From Faucicola mancuniensis (GTDB lineage Bacteria; Pseudomonadota; Gammaproteobacteria; Pseudomonadales; Moraxellaceae), in the NCBI RefSeq assembly GCF_046523945.1, contig NZ_CP171363.1, forward strand, positions 1,612,001 through 1,676,000: a stretch of DNA of 64,000 bases. The letters are read 5' to 3'. This document shows, one piece after another, positions 42,050 through 50,721 of the stretch. Numbering within the stretch: the first letter of the stretch is position 1; each line of letters starts with the position of its first letter. The position numbers were made by a program, and so were the translations under genes. Under the pieces are notes generated by a model. That model did not search any database, had not been told where the DNA came from, and was given only the letters and a program-made list of their open reading frames with translations.

Positions 42050-42286
42050 ATGCAAGTTTTAACTTCAGATTTTAATTATCAAGAATTTGAACCAAATGTG
42101 CAACAATTTGTGCCAATGATTGAAAAATTATCGGCAAATGAAAGGTTTGCTTTGGTAAAACTTATCATGAATATGCCTTTTTTAACGATTGAAAAACAAT
42201 CGGAACAAGAAACACCAAAGAAATTAGCACCGCTTGACGTTAAATTATTTGATACGGTGTATGTGAGCGATGATTTTAATAATTAG
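42050..42286 (+). CDS. small hypothetical protein between purM and purN
   Basis: A 78-aa protein with an AAAAGG ribosome site, 25 nt after purM and 6 nt before purN, so it is in the pur transcript. It reads as soluble and acidic, with a short helical core (MIEKLSANERFALVKLIMNM), and ends FDTVYVSDDFNN. The pattern recalls small antitoxin-type proteins, but there is no toxin next to it. Function unknown; codon use looks real. Confidence 0.6.
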   Translation: MQVLTSDFNYQEFEPNVQQFVPMIEKLSANERFALVKLIMNMPFLTIEKQSEQETPKKLAPLDVKLFDTVYVSDDFNN

Positions 42287-42292
42287 AAAAAA

Positions 42293-42970
42293 ATGAACTC
42301 AAAACCCCTAAAAATTGCCGTCCTAGTTTCTGGTAGCGGCAGCAATTTACAAGTATTAATTGACAAACAATTAAACAAAAGCCTAAACATTGACATCGTT
42401 GGCATCATCAGCAATCGTGCAGACGCATTCGCCCTAGAGCGTGCCAAAAAAGCAAACATCACCACCGCCATCATTGACAAAGACGACAACGGCAAAAAAT
42501 ACACCCGAGTTGGCTTTGAACAAAAAGCCCTAGAAGTGCTAAACGACTGGCAACCCGATTTGGTGGTGTTGGCAGGCTTTATGCGAATTTTAACGCCACT
42601 TTTTATAGATGGCGTAACCGCACAAAACGGCTTACACGTGCCAATGATAAACCTACACCCATCACTTTTGCCCAATTATAAAGGCTTGGACACTCACGAG
42701 CGTGTGCTAAAAAGTGGTGAAAAATATCACGGCTGTAGCGTGCATTTGGTGACAAGCGAACTAGACGCTGGTGAAGTGATTGCCCAAGCGGTTACCGAAG
42801 TGAAACATAGTGAAACCGCTGACGAGTTACAAAACCGTGTGCATACCTTAGAGCATCAGCTTTTGCCGATGGTGGTGAATTTGTTTGCCGAGCAAGTTTT
42901 ACAGCAAAAAAATGGTGAAATTATTAATAAAGTCGGCGTAGATTTGCCATTAAAATTATTTTTCGCTTAA
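42293..42970 (+). CDS. purN: phosphoribosylglycinamide formyltransferase PurN
   Basis: PurN transfers a formyl group from 10-formyl-THF to GAR. The 225-aa protein has IAVLVSGSGSNLQVLIDKQL, the catalytic Asn-His region MINLHPSLLPNYKGLDTHER (H in NLHPS), and the Asp-Glu pair in TSELDAGEVIAQ. An insertion around VTAQNGLHVPM makes it slightly longer than E. coli PurN (212 aa). Co-transcribed with purM. Confidence 0.95.
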   Translation: MNSKPLKIAVLVSGSGSNLQVLIDKQLNKSLNIDIVGIISNRADAFALERAKKANITTAIIDKDDNGKKYTRVGFEQKALEVLNDWQPDLVVLAGFMRILTPLFIDGVTAQNGLHVPMINLHPSLLPNYKGLDTHERVLKSGEKYHGCSVHLVTSELDAGEVIAQAVTEVKHSETADELQNRVHTLEHQLLPMVVNLFAEQVLQQKNGEIINKVGVDLPLKLFFA

Positions 42971-43030
42971 AAGATTTGACAAAATAAGCCAAAAATAAGA
43001 TGAAAAGTCAAAAAAACTCACTTTGACATC

Positions 43031-43059
43031 TTGCAACTATTTGTCAGAACGCTTATAAT
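43031..43059 (+). promoter_or_regulatory. probable sigma-70 promoter of rplM-rpsI
   Basis: TTGCAA (43031-43036), 17-bp spacer, TATAAT (43054-43059), leaving a leader of about 70 nt before rplM. Confidence 0.65.
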
Positions 43060-43135
43060 ACACGTTCTAATTTTGAGAGCCCTCGTTTCCCAGACACTCA
43101 CTCTCAACTATTAACTTAATTTAAGGTTTTTAAAC

Positions 43136-43564
43136 ATGAAAACTATCAGTGCTAGACCACATGAAGTGACTCACGATTGGTATATCGTAGACGCTGAAGG
43201 TAAAACGCTTGGTCGCCTAGCGAGTGAAATCGCATCTCGCTTACGTGGTAAGCATAAGCCATCATACACACCACACGTTGATACAGGCGATTATATCGTT
43301 GTTATCAATGCGGATAAAGTTGCTGTAACAGGCAAAAAAGCCCAAGACAAAAAATACTACCGTCACACAGGCTATCCAGGTGGTATTAAAGAAACTAATT
43401 TCACAAAATTAATCGCACACAAACCAGAAGACGTACTACACAAAGCCGTTAAAGGTATGTTGCCAAAAGGCCCATTGGGCTATGCGATGATTAAAAAGCT
43501 AAAACTGTATGCAGGTACTGAGCATCCACATACTGCTCAACAACCTCAAGTATTAGACATCTAA
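43136..43564 (+). CDS. rplM: 50S ribosomal protein L13
   Basis: The 142-aa protein is L13, one of the early-assembling large-subunit proteins. Recognisable blocks are DWYIVDAEGKTLGRLASEIA, LRGKHKPSYTPHVDTGDYIV, HTGYPGGIKETNF and MLPKGPLGYAMIKKLKLYAG. Codon use is that of a highly expressed gene. rpsI follows after 10 nt, the universal bacterial pairing. Confidence 0.98.
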   Translation: MKTISARPHEVTHDWYIVDAEGKTLGRLASEIASRLRGKHKPSYTPHVDTGDYIVVINADKVAVTGKKAQDKKYYRHTGYPGGIKETNFTKLIAHKPEDVLHKAVKGMLPKGPLGYAMIKKLKLYAGTEHPHTAQQPQVLDI

Positions 43565-43574
43565 GGAGAAACAC

Positions 43575-43961
43575 ATGGAACGCAACTACGGTACAGGTCG
43601 TCGTAAAACCTCAACAGCTCGTGTGTTTTTGTCTGCAGGTTCTGGTAACATCATCGTAAATGGTAAACCACTTGACGAATATTTTGGTCGTGAAACTTCT
43701 GTGATGGTTGTACGTCAGCCATTAGAATTGTTAGATTCAGCAGACAAATATGATATCTATGTAACTGTAAAAGGTGGCGGTATCAATGGTCAAGCAGGTG
43801 CAATCCGTCATGGTATTACTCGTGCGTTGATTGATTCTGACGAAACATTAAAACCAGCACTAAAAGAAGCAGGTTTTGTAACTCGTGATGCTCGTGAAGT
43901 TGAACGTAAAAAATTGGGTTTACGCAAAGCTCGTAAACGTCCACAATACTCAAAGCGTTAA
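43575..43961 (+). CDS. rpsI: 30S ribosomal protein S9
   Basis: The 128-aa protein is S9, whose C-terminal tail contacts P-site tRNA. It shows YGTGRRKTSTARVFL, GGGINGQAGAIRHGITRAL and the basic end GLRKARKRPQYSKR. GGAG lies before the ATG, and a strong terminator follows. Confidence 0.98.
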   Translation: MERNYGTGRRKTSTARVFLSAGSGNIIVNGKPLDEYFGRETSVMVVRQPLELLDSADKYDIYVTVKGGGINGQAGAIRHGITRALIDSDETLKPALKEAGFVTRDAREVERKKLGLRKARKRPQYSKR

Positions 43962-43993
43962 TTTTATATTGCGTTTTTGTTGTGCAATTTTAC

Positions 43994-44027
43994 AAAAAAA
44001 GCCCTTGTTTTTCGCAAGGGTTTTTTA
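43994..44027 (+). terminator. terminator after rpsI
   Basis: A run of A, then GCCCTTG - loop - CAAGGGT and seven T residues (stem CCCTTG at 44002-44007 with CAAGGG at 44015-44020). Confidence 0.9.
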
Positions 44028-44414
44028 TTTTTTCATTTTGTAATTTATTTTATTACAAAAATAGCTTAAAATATGTATAATTCTTAAAATTTAGGCAAAG
44101 CAACAGTAGCATTTAATTCGCAACTGATTTAAAATAACCATATATTTATTGTGGTTATGTTATTATATGTTTTTGTGATAAATTTTGTGATGTGTTTATC
44201 TGATTTATCATATAAATTTTATCGTGATGTAATCAATAATCTTTTTTTTAATGGTTTTGACCTATCCTTAATAATGGGTTATTAGAGTTGATTTATTTGA
44301 TTCTGATTTGACCACAGCCAATTTAGTAGCCATTAATGTAGCCACATTTAGCCATGTTAATAGTTTTGCTATTAGGTGAGCGATGGATTAAACATTAAGC
44401 TGGAGGAAGTATTA
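44028..44414. other. long AT-rich leader upstream of petABC
   Basis: No gene is visible in about 390 bp. A 7-bp inverted repeat (ATAACCA at 44134, TGGTTAT at 44152) has no T tract and is of unknown meaning. The petA ribosome site GGAGGAAG is at 44402-44409. The length is unusual for this compact genome and may hold promoter control. Confidence 0.5.
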
Positions 44415-45002
44415 ATGAGCCATGCCGAAGGCGTTGATTTAAAACGCCGTAGAGTATTAATCGCATCAACTGCCGCGATGGGGGCAGTAGGTGTTGCAGC
44501 GATTGCAACGCCGTTTGTTCGTTCTTGGTATCCGAGTGCAAAAGCAGAAGCCGCTGGTGCTCCTGTAACGCAGGATATCAGTAGTATTGACGCTGGACAA
44601 ATGGTGGTTGTGAAATATCGTGGTAAGCCCATCTATATTGTTAAGCGTACAAAAGAGATGATGGACAATCTAGCCAAGGTCGAAAGTAGCCTTGCTGACC
44701 CAAATTCTGATGGTTCGCTACAGCCAGAGTATTGTAAAAACCAATCACGCTCTAAAGATAATTCTGAAGTGTTGGTGTGTGAGGGGGTTTGTACGCATTT
44801 GGGCTGTGCACCTGCGTTCCGTCCTGAGGTTGGTGCTGCTGATTTAGGTGGTGCTAGCTGGCTTGGTGGGTTCTTCTGCCCTTGTCATGGTTCAAAATAT
44901 GACTTGGCAGGTCGTGTGCTTAGAGGGCAACCTGCACCTCGTAATTTGCCGATTCCAGACTATAATCTCAGCGGTACGATTTTAACGGTGGGGGTAGCTT
45001 AA
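44415..45002 (+). CDS. petA: ubiquinol-cytochrome c reductase iron-sulfur (Rieske) subunit
   Basis: The Rieske 2Fe-2S subunit of the bc1 complex transfers electrons from quinol to cytochrome c1. The 195-aa protein has a Tat-like RR in LKRRRVLIASTAAMGAVGVA with one TM anchor, then the cluster motifs GVCTHLGCAP and FFCPCHGSKYDLAG. A GTG-initiated frame starts at 44376, but ATG 44415 with a near-perfect Shine-Dalgarno is chosen. petB follows after 1 nt. Confidence 0.95.
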   Translation: MSHAEGVDLKRRRVLIASTAAMGAVGVAAIATPFVRSWYPSAKAEAAGAPVTQDISSIDAGQMVVVKYRGKPIYIVKRTKEMMDNLAKVESSLADPNSDGSLQPEYCKNQSRSKDNSEVLVCEGVCTHLGCAPAFRPEVGAADLGGASWLGGFFCPCHGSKYDLAGRVLRGQPAPRNLPIPDYNLSGTILTVGVA

Positions 45003-45003
45003 G

Positions 45004-46242
45004 ATGAGTATGGGTAAAAGATTGATGAATTGGGTGGATGCACGCTTTCCTGCGACTGAAACCTATGAATATCATATGTCAAAATACTATGCACCAAAAA
45101 ACTTTAACTTTTGGTATTTTTTTGGTGTGTTGTCAATGGTGGTTTTGGTAAACCAGTTGGTAACAGGTATTTGGCTAACCATGATGTTTAATCCAAGTGC
45201 AGAAGGTGCTTTTGCTTCTTTGGAATATATTATGCGTGATGTTGAGGGCGGTTGGTTAATCCGTTATATGCACTCAACGGGGGCTTCGGCATTTTTCGTT
45301 GTGGTTTATTTGCATATGTTCCGTGGTCTTCTTTATGGTTCTTACAAAAAACCTCGTGAGCTTGTTTGGCTGATTGGTATGGGTATTTATCTGTGCTTGA
45401 TGGCAGAGGGCTTCTTTGGTTATTTGTTACCTTGGGGTAATATGTCATTTTGGGGTGCACAGGTTATTTTGAACTTGCCTGCGGCGATTCCTTTTATTGG
45501 TGATGCGTTGGGCGAATGGGTAAAAGGGGATTATATTATCTCTGGTATTACTTTGAACCGTTTCTTTGCATTGCACGTTGTGGCGATTCCTTTGATTTTG
45601 GTCGGTTTGGTATTTGTGCATTTGGTTGCTTTGCACCATGTTGGTTCTAATAACCCAGACGGTATCGATATCAAAAAATTAAAAGACAAAAATGGCGTGC
45701 CACTAGATGGCGTTGCGTTCCACCCATATTATACTGTGCATGACCTTGTGGGTATTGTGGTGTTCTTTATTGTGTTCTTCTCTGTGGTATTCTTCTTCCC
45801 AGAAGGGGGCGGTTTCTTCCTTGAACCACCTAACTTTGAAGCGGCAAATCCATTGAAAACACCTGCACACATTGCACCAGTTTGGTATTATACACCTTTC
45901 TACGCCATGCTTCGTGCGACACCTTCTATGTTTGGTTCTGCCTTACCAGGGGTGATTGTGATGGGTGCGTCAATTGCAATCTTATTTGTGTTGCCTTGGT
46001 TAGACAAATCACCAGTACGTTCAATCCGCTACAAAGGTATTTTGTCAAAAATCGCTTTGGTTGTCTTTGTGGTTAGCTTCTTAATCTTGGGCTACTTGGG
46101 TGTGATTCCATCAAGCAATACAGCGACTTTGGTTGCACGTATTTGTACAATTTTATATTTCTTGTATTTCTTATTGATGCCAATTTATACATCAATTGAA
46201 AAATGTAAACAGCCACCTGAACGTGTAACTGGAGGTCATTAA
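45004..46242 (+). CDS. petB: cytochrome b subunit of the bc1 complex
   Basis: Cytochrome b carries two haems b and the quinol sites. The 412-aa protein has the first haem-ligand pair in WLIRYMHSTGASAFF and YLHMFRGLLYG, the second in FFALHVVAIPLIL and LVALHHVGSNNPDG, a PEWY-region variant, and C-terminal helices 5-8 (LPWLDKSPVRSIRYKG). It is the full-length (b6 plus subunit IV) type. Its TAA overlaps the petC ATG by one base. Confidence 0.96.
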   Translation: MSMGKRLMNWVDARFPATETYEYHMSKYYAPKNFNFWYFFGVLSMVVLVNQLVTGIWLTMMFNPSAEGAFASLEYIMRDVEGGWLIRYMHSTGASAFFVVVYLHMFRGLLYGSYKKPRELVWLIGMGIYLCLMAEGFFGYLLPWGNMSFWGAQVILNLPAAIPFIGDALGEWVKGDYIISGITLNRFFALHVVAIPLILVGLVFVHLVALHHVGSNNPDGIDIKKLKDKNGVPLDGVAFHPYYTVHDLVGIVVFFIVFFSVVFFFPEGGGFFLEPPNFEAANPLKTPAHIAPVWYYTPFYAMLRATPSMFGSALPGVIVMGASIAILFVLPWLDKSPVRSIRYKGILSKIALVVFVVSFLILGYLGVIPSSNTATLVARICTILYFLYFLLMPIYTSIEKCKQPPERVTGGH

Positions 46243-46958
46243 TGAAAGCTATCAATAAAGTAATCGCTGGATTGGGACTGACCGTTGCACTGGGGCTTGG
46301 AGCAAGTTCTGCCCAAGCTGCTGGCGGTCATGGTTGTGGTACTTATAAAGATGTAGAGGGTAAAGAGCAAACGCTACATTGTGAGTCTGCACCAATTGAT
46401 TTGACCAATAAGCCATCAATCCAACGTGGTGCTTCTATGTTTATGAGTTACTGTGTGGGCTGTCATACCGCCCAATACGTGCGTTACTCAAAAATGTACA
46501 AAGACTTAGATATTCCAAAAGAGTTGGTTGAAAAGTATCTTATGCTAACCACTGACCAAGTGGGCGACCATATCACCGCAAAAATTGACCCTGAACTACA
46601 AAGTTCATGGTTCGGTGCGGCACCGCCTGATTTGTCTATGGAAACACGTTTGCGTGGTAATGACTGGGTTTATACTTATTTATTAGCCTTCTATGAAGAC
46701 CCAAGCCGTCCTTGGGGTTCTAATAATATCGTATTGCCAAATGCCGCCATGCCACACGTTTTGCATGATATGCAAATGAACACGTCAAAAGAACAATACC
46801 GCCAAAACATTGGCGATATCGTAAACTTTATGGCGTGGATGGCAGAGCCACAAGCCCATCAACGTAAAATCTACGGTTTTTGGGTAGTGCTATTCTTATT
46901 GGCATTGTTAATTCCTGTTTACTTGCTAAACAAAGAATTTTGGAAAGATGTCAAATAA
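46242..46958 (+). CDS. petC: cytochrome c1 subunit of the bc1 complex
   Basis: Cytochrome c1 receives electrons from the Rieske protein. The 238-aa precursor has a signal peptide (VIAGLGLTVALGLGASSAQA), the haem c site YCVGCHTAQYVRYSK, the Met axial-ligand region NAAMPHVLHDMQM, and a C-terminal TM anchor (VVLFLLALLIPVYLL). Completes petABC, followed by a terminator and then sspA. Confidence 0.95.
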   Translation: MKAINKVIAGLGLTVALGLGASSAQAAGGHGCGTYKDVEGKEQTLHCESAPIDLTNKPSIQRGASMFMSYCVGCHTAQYVRYSKMYKDLDIPKELVEKYLMLTTDQVGDHITAKIDPELQSSWFGAAPPDLSMETRLRGNDWVYTYLLAFYEDPSRPWGSNNIVLPNAAMPHVLHDMQMNTSKEQYRQNIGDIVNFMAWMAEPQAHQRKIYGFWVVLFLLALLIPVYLLNKEFWKDVK

Positions 46959-46976
46959 TTGCACATTTGCTTATAC

Positions 46977-47006
46977 AAAAAAAGGTAGTTTCGGCTACCT
47001 TTTTTT
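46977..47006 (+). terminator. terminator after petC
   Basis: AAAAAAAGGTAG (46977-46988), TTTCGG-type loop, CTACCTTTTTTT (46995-47006): a perfect stem with long U tract. Confidence 0.92.
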
Positions 47007-47053
47007 ATTTTTAACAAATAACAGCCGAATAAATTTGTGTTAAAATAGGCTTT

Positions 47054-47689
47054 ATGCAAAACCAAACTTTTAATCCGACCAACAAAATTTTATTATATGC
47101 CGATGATGGTTATTTAAGCCATCAAGTTCGGTTGGTTTTGCTTGAAAAACAGCTGGAATTTGATGAGATTGGTTTGGACGATGAAGACCGTTTTTTAAAT
47201 CAATATGAAGATTTAGCCGATTTAAACCCTTATAACACCTTGCCTGTGTTGGTGTATCGGGATTTGATTTTGTATCAAAATTTGGTGATTTTTGAATATT
47301 TAGAAGACCGCTATTACCAAAACAAACTTTTGCCAGACAATCCTGCTGACCGAGCCAATTATCGCCAACTGATTTGGCGGATTAATCAAGATTGGATTGC
47401 CAAATCGCATATTTTATTGACCCATACCGATACGCTGGATAAAAAACAAGCCGAAATTACTCGCAAAGAATTGACCGATTCGTTGGTAACGTTATCGCCA
47501 TTGTTTGCTCATAAGCCATTTTTTTTGTCGGACAAATTTGGGCTATGTGATTGTATTTTAGCCAGCGTTTTGTGGCGTTTGGACAAAATGCAAATTGATT
47601 TACCCAGTCATTTATGCCGTCCGATTTTAAATTATCAACAACGCATTTTTAGCCGAGAAATGTTCAAAAAAAGTTGTCAGCCTTTGTGA
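47054..47689 (+). CDS. sspA: stringent starvation protein A (SspA)
   Basis: SspA is a glutathione-transferase-fold protein that binds RNA polymerase and changes promoter choice under starvation or acid stress. The 211-aa protein shows LYADDGYLSHQVRLVLLEKQ, LNPYNTLPVLVYRDLILYQ, and FEYLEDRYY; the GSH-binding Ser/Tyr is not conserved, as in SspA. The petABC-sspA-sspB order is common in gamma- and betaproteobacteria. Confidence 0.92.
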   Translation: MQNQTFNPTNKILLYADDGYLSHQVRLVLLEKQLEFDEIGLDDEDRFLNQYEDLADLNPYNTLPVLVYRDLILYQNLVIFEYLEDRYYQNKLLPDNPADRANYRQLIWRINQDWIAKSHILLTHTDTLDKKQAEITRKELTDSLVTLSPLFAHKPFFLSDKFGLCDCILASVLWRLDKMQIDLPSHLCRPILNYQQRIFSREMFKKSCQPL

Positions 47690-47780
47690 TAATTTTTAAC
47701 AAACTTTATACAAATTGTTTTGGCAAATTTCACAATTGGCTATGTTAATATAATCTTTTTCACTTAAATTTGAGTTTATT

Positions 47781-48245
47781 ATGGATACCATCAATTTAGA
47801 CGATTTAACCCCAACTCGCCCTTACATGGTCAAAGCCATGTTTGAATGGCTAGAAGACAACCACTTGACCCCTTATATCATGGTCGATACCACCTTCCCC
47901 CATGTCGTTGTGCCGACCGAATTTATCCAAGACAACCGCATTGTGCTAAGCATTGCCAACCGTTCTACCCATCAATTTCACATGGATAACGAATTTATCA
48001 ATTTTCAAGGGCGTTTTGGCGGTGTGTCAAAAGAAATTTGGGTGCCATTTTATGCGGTGATGGGTATTTATGCCAAAGAAAGCAATCATTTGGGTATGTT
48101 TTTTGACCCCAACGAATATGACGGACAGGATTTGGAAAAAACGGCAAAAACCAATGCCAATCACTCATCAAAAGATGATGGACAAAAAGAAAAACCAAGC
48201 CGTCCACGCCGCGAAAATACCGCAGGATTAAAGGTATTAAAATAA
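47781..48245 (+). CDS. sspB: ClpXP adaptor SspB
   Basis: SspB tethers ssrA-tagged proteins to ClpXP. The 154-aa protein has PTRPYMVKAMFEWLEDNHLT, PYIMVDTTFPHVVVPTEFIQ, the substrate-groove residues in ANRSTHQFHM, FQGRFGGVSKEIWVPFYAV, and a flexible charged tail ending in the ClpX-binding GLKVLK. All family landmarks are present. Confidence 0.93.
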   Translation: MDTINLDDLTPTRPYMVKAMFEWLEDNHLTPYIMVDTTFPHVVVPTEFIQDNRIVLSIANRSTHQFHMDNEFINFQGRFGGVSKEIWVPFYAVMGIYAKESNHLGMFFDPNEYDGQDLEKTAKTNANHSSKDDGQKEKPSRPRRENTAGLKVLK

Positions 48246-48387
48246 AGTGTTTTTTTGTAAAAATTTACTAGGCGATTGTAAAATAAACTGCTAAAATAGA
48301 TGTTAAGTGTTTTGTTAAAAATGATAACTTTAAGTTATGGTTTTTAATATTTTATTGATTCAACATTTCACAATATGGGGCGTTTTT

Positions 48388-49448
48388 GTGTTGATAACAT
48401 CTCGTAAATTTTTTTGGCAACATTTTTTGCAATATCATGTGGCGATTGGCGGTGTGTTGGGTGCGTGTTTAGTCTTGACTGCTTGTAGTTAGTCAACTTC
48501 AGAACAACAACCCACCAAAGACAACGCCCAAACCGCAAGCGTACAGCAAGCCACGCCTGTCAATGCTGAGAAAAAACATTGCGGTAACAGCGATTGTAGA
48601 CCACCCAGCACTTGATGCGGTGCGAAAAGGCATGATTGAGCAGTTGGCAACCGAAGGCTATGCCGAAGGGCAAAATTTGACGATTAATTATCAATCGGCA
48701 CAAGGTAGCAGTGCGACCGCAGGGCAGATTGCCAAGCAGTTTATCGCTGATAAACCTGATGCGATTGTGGCGATTTCTATACCGTCTGCACAGCCGATCG
48801 TCGCAGGGACGAGTAGTATTCCTATGATTTTTTCGGCAGTTACCGACCCTGTTACCGCAAAACTTGTGCCAAAACTTGATGGTTCTGGCACGAATGTTAC
48901 AGGTGCGTCCAATGCCATTCCACTTGAGCCACAGCTTGAATTTTTCAAACAAGTGTTGCCAAATGTGAAAAATATTGGCTATATTTATAGCCCTGCGAAA
49001 GTCAATTCTACCGTGATTTTAAAAAATCTAAAAGCCAAAGCAGGCGAAATGGGGCTAAATGTCATTGATGCGACTGCAAATTCTAGCACTGAGATTGCGA
49101 TGGCAGGGCGTAGTTTGGCAGAAAAAGTAGATGTCATTTACACACCAACGGACAATCATGTGATGTCGGCGTATGAAGCTTTGGCAAAAGTGGCGACCGA
49201 AAGCAAAAAACCACTATTTTCTATGGAAACCAGTACCACATCTCGTGGGGCAGGGGTCGCCATTGGCGTGGATTATTATGAATTTGGCAAAGAAACAGGC
49301 AAAATCGTCAGCCAAGTGTTAAAAGGGTAGTATTCCTGTTTATAAAGTGAACAAATTAAATATTTTTGTCAATCCAAAAGTGGCAAGTTCTCAAGGTTTA
49401 ACCATTCCGCAAGCCGTCATTGACAAAGCCGATAAAGTAGTAGAATAA
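48388..49448 (+). pseudogene. ABC transporter substrate-binding lipoprotein (TrpX-like), degenerate first copy
   Basis: The frame starts with a lipoprotein signal ending LGACLVLTACS, but the next codon is TAG (48490). The linker then leads into VTAIVDHPALDAVRKGMIEQ only after a shift of frame at about 48560 (AGAAAAAAC). The main body (48563-49330) is intact, ending VSQVLKG and TAG at 49330; a further shift recovers SIPVYKVNKLNIFVNP and the true end VIDKADKVVE at 49448. With three lesions it is dead. It is closely similar to the intact paralogue 44 nt downstream. Confidence 0.88.
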
Positions 49449-49491
49449 TTTTTGATATAGATAAAAAGTTAAAAATATTTGGAGAATTATC

Positions 49492-50568
49492 ATGTTTTAC
49501 CCAACCTTATTAACAAAAAAATTTAGCAAAAGCGTGTTGGTCGGTAGTATCTGTTTAGCAGGGCTTGTCGGCTGTAGCCAACCAAGTGGACAAGGCGAAA
49601 CAGCCAAAGCCGACAGCACCAATGCCAGTACACCAACGACTGCACCTGCTTCAACAGATACAAGAACGGTCGCCATTACCGCAATCGTGGAGCACCCAGC
49701 ATTGGATGCGGTGCGTGAAGGCGTGATTGAGCAGTTGGCAAAGGACGGCTATAAAGAAGGTCAAAATTTAAAAATCACCTTTCAATCAGCACAAGGCAAC
49801 ACCGCTACCGCAGGGCAGATTGCCAAACAGTTTGTGGCGGACAATCCTGATGTGATTGTGGCGATTGCCACGCCATCGGCACAGTCTATGGTCGCTGCGA
49901 CCAAAACCATTCCTGTGGTATTCTCAGCCGTTACTGACCCTGTAGCAGCCAAACTTGTACCATCGTGGGAAGCGTCTGGTACGAATGTATCCGGCGGTTC
50001 GGATATTTTGCCACTTGAGCCACAGATTGAATTGATGAAAAAAATCGTGCCAACGGTTAAAAATGTCGGTTATGTGTATAGCCCCGGTGAAGTTAATTCC
50101 ACCGTTGTGTTAAAACAATTACAAGAAAAATTAAAACCAATGGGTATCAATGTCGTGCCAGCCCCTGCACAACGTTCAACCGATATTCCACAAGCGACTC
50201 GCAGTTTACAAGGCAAAGTGGATTTGATTTATACCTCGCTTGATAATAATGTGGTCGCTGCATACGAAGCCTTGTATCAAGCTGCCAAAGAAATCAAAGT
50301 ACCATTGGTTGCCTCAGACGCAGGCTCTGTACCTCGTGGTGCGGTAGCGGTAATGGGCGTGAATTACAAAACATTGGGACAAGAAACAGGCAAAATCGTA
50401 ACTCGTGTGTTAAAAGGCGAACAAGTCGGCACAATCAAACCTGTTACCATGCAAAAGTTAGATTTGTACTTAAGCCCAAAACACGCCCAAGAAGTTGGCA
50501 TTACTTTGTCGCCAGAATTGTTAAAAGAAGCGACAGAAGTTGAGCCAAAGCCTCAAGCAAAACAATAA
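49492..50568 (+). CDS. ABC transporter substrate-binding lipoprotein (DUF534/TrpX-like)
   Basis: The binding protein of an importer of the TrpXYZ type; aromatic amino acids are the substrates in characterised relatives, not proven here. The 358-aa precursor has signal SVLVGSICLAGLVGC (lipobox LVGC), a Thr/Ala linker, and two lobes with ITAIVEHPALDAVREGVIEQ, QIAKQFVADNPDVIVAIATP, VVFSAVTDPVAAKLV, and YTSLDNNVVAAYEALYQAAK. It is the functional copy of a tandem duplication and precedes the permease and ATPase genes. Confidence 0.9.
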   Translation: MFYPTLLTKKFSKSVLVGSICLAGLVGCSQPSGQGETAKADSTNASTPTTAPASTDTRTVAITAIVEHPALDAVREGVIEQLAKDGYKEGQNLKITFQSAQGNTATAGQIAKQFVADNPDVIVAIATPSAQSMVAATKTIPVVFSAVTDPVAAKLVPSWEASGTNVSGGSDILPLEPQIELMKKIVPTVKNVGYVYSPGEVNSTVVLKQLQEKLKPMGINVVPAPAQRSTDIPQATRSLQGKVDLIYTSLDNNVVAAYEALYQAAKEIKVPLVASDAGSVPRGAVAVMGVNYKTLGQETGKIVTRVLKGEQVGTIKPVTMQKLDLYLSPKHAQEVGITLSPELLKEATEVEPKPQAKQ

Positions 50569-50629
50569 TTTTAAAAAAAACGTTGTGAAACCGATGAAAA
50601 ATATGTTAATTTATACGGTTTATGTGATG

Positions 50630-50697
50630 AACCAAGCCGATTTATCGGCTTGGTTTACTTTGACATCTGACTGCTTACTTGATTAAGCAGTTATTTT
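50630..50697 (+). terminator. two consecutive hairpins between the binding-protein and permease genes
   Basis: Hairpin 1: AACCAAGCCGA (50630-50640), loop TTTA, perfect 11-bp complement to 50655, followed by TACTTT. Hairpin 2: CTGCTTA (50671-50677) with TAAGCAG (50684-50690) followed by TTATTTTATT. Either could terminate or attenuate so that more binding protein than permease is made. Confidence 0.65.
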
Positions 50698-50721
50698 ATT
50701 TATTGGACTTGTGATTTTATT

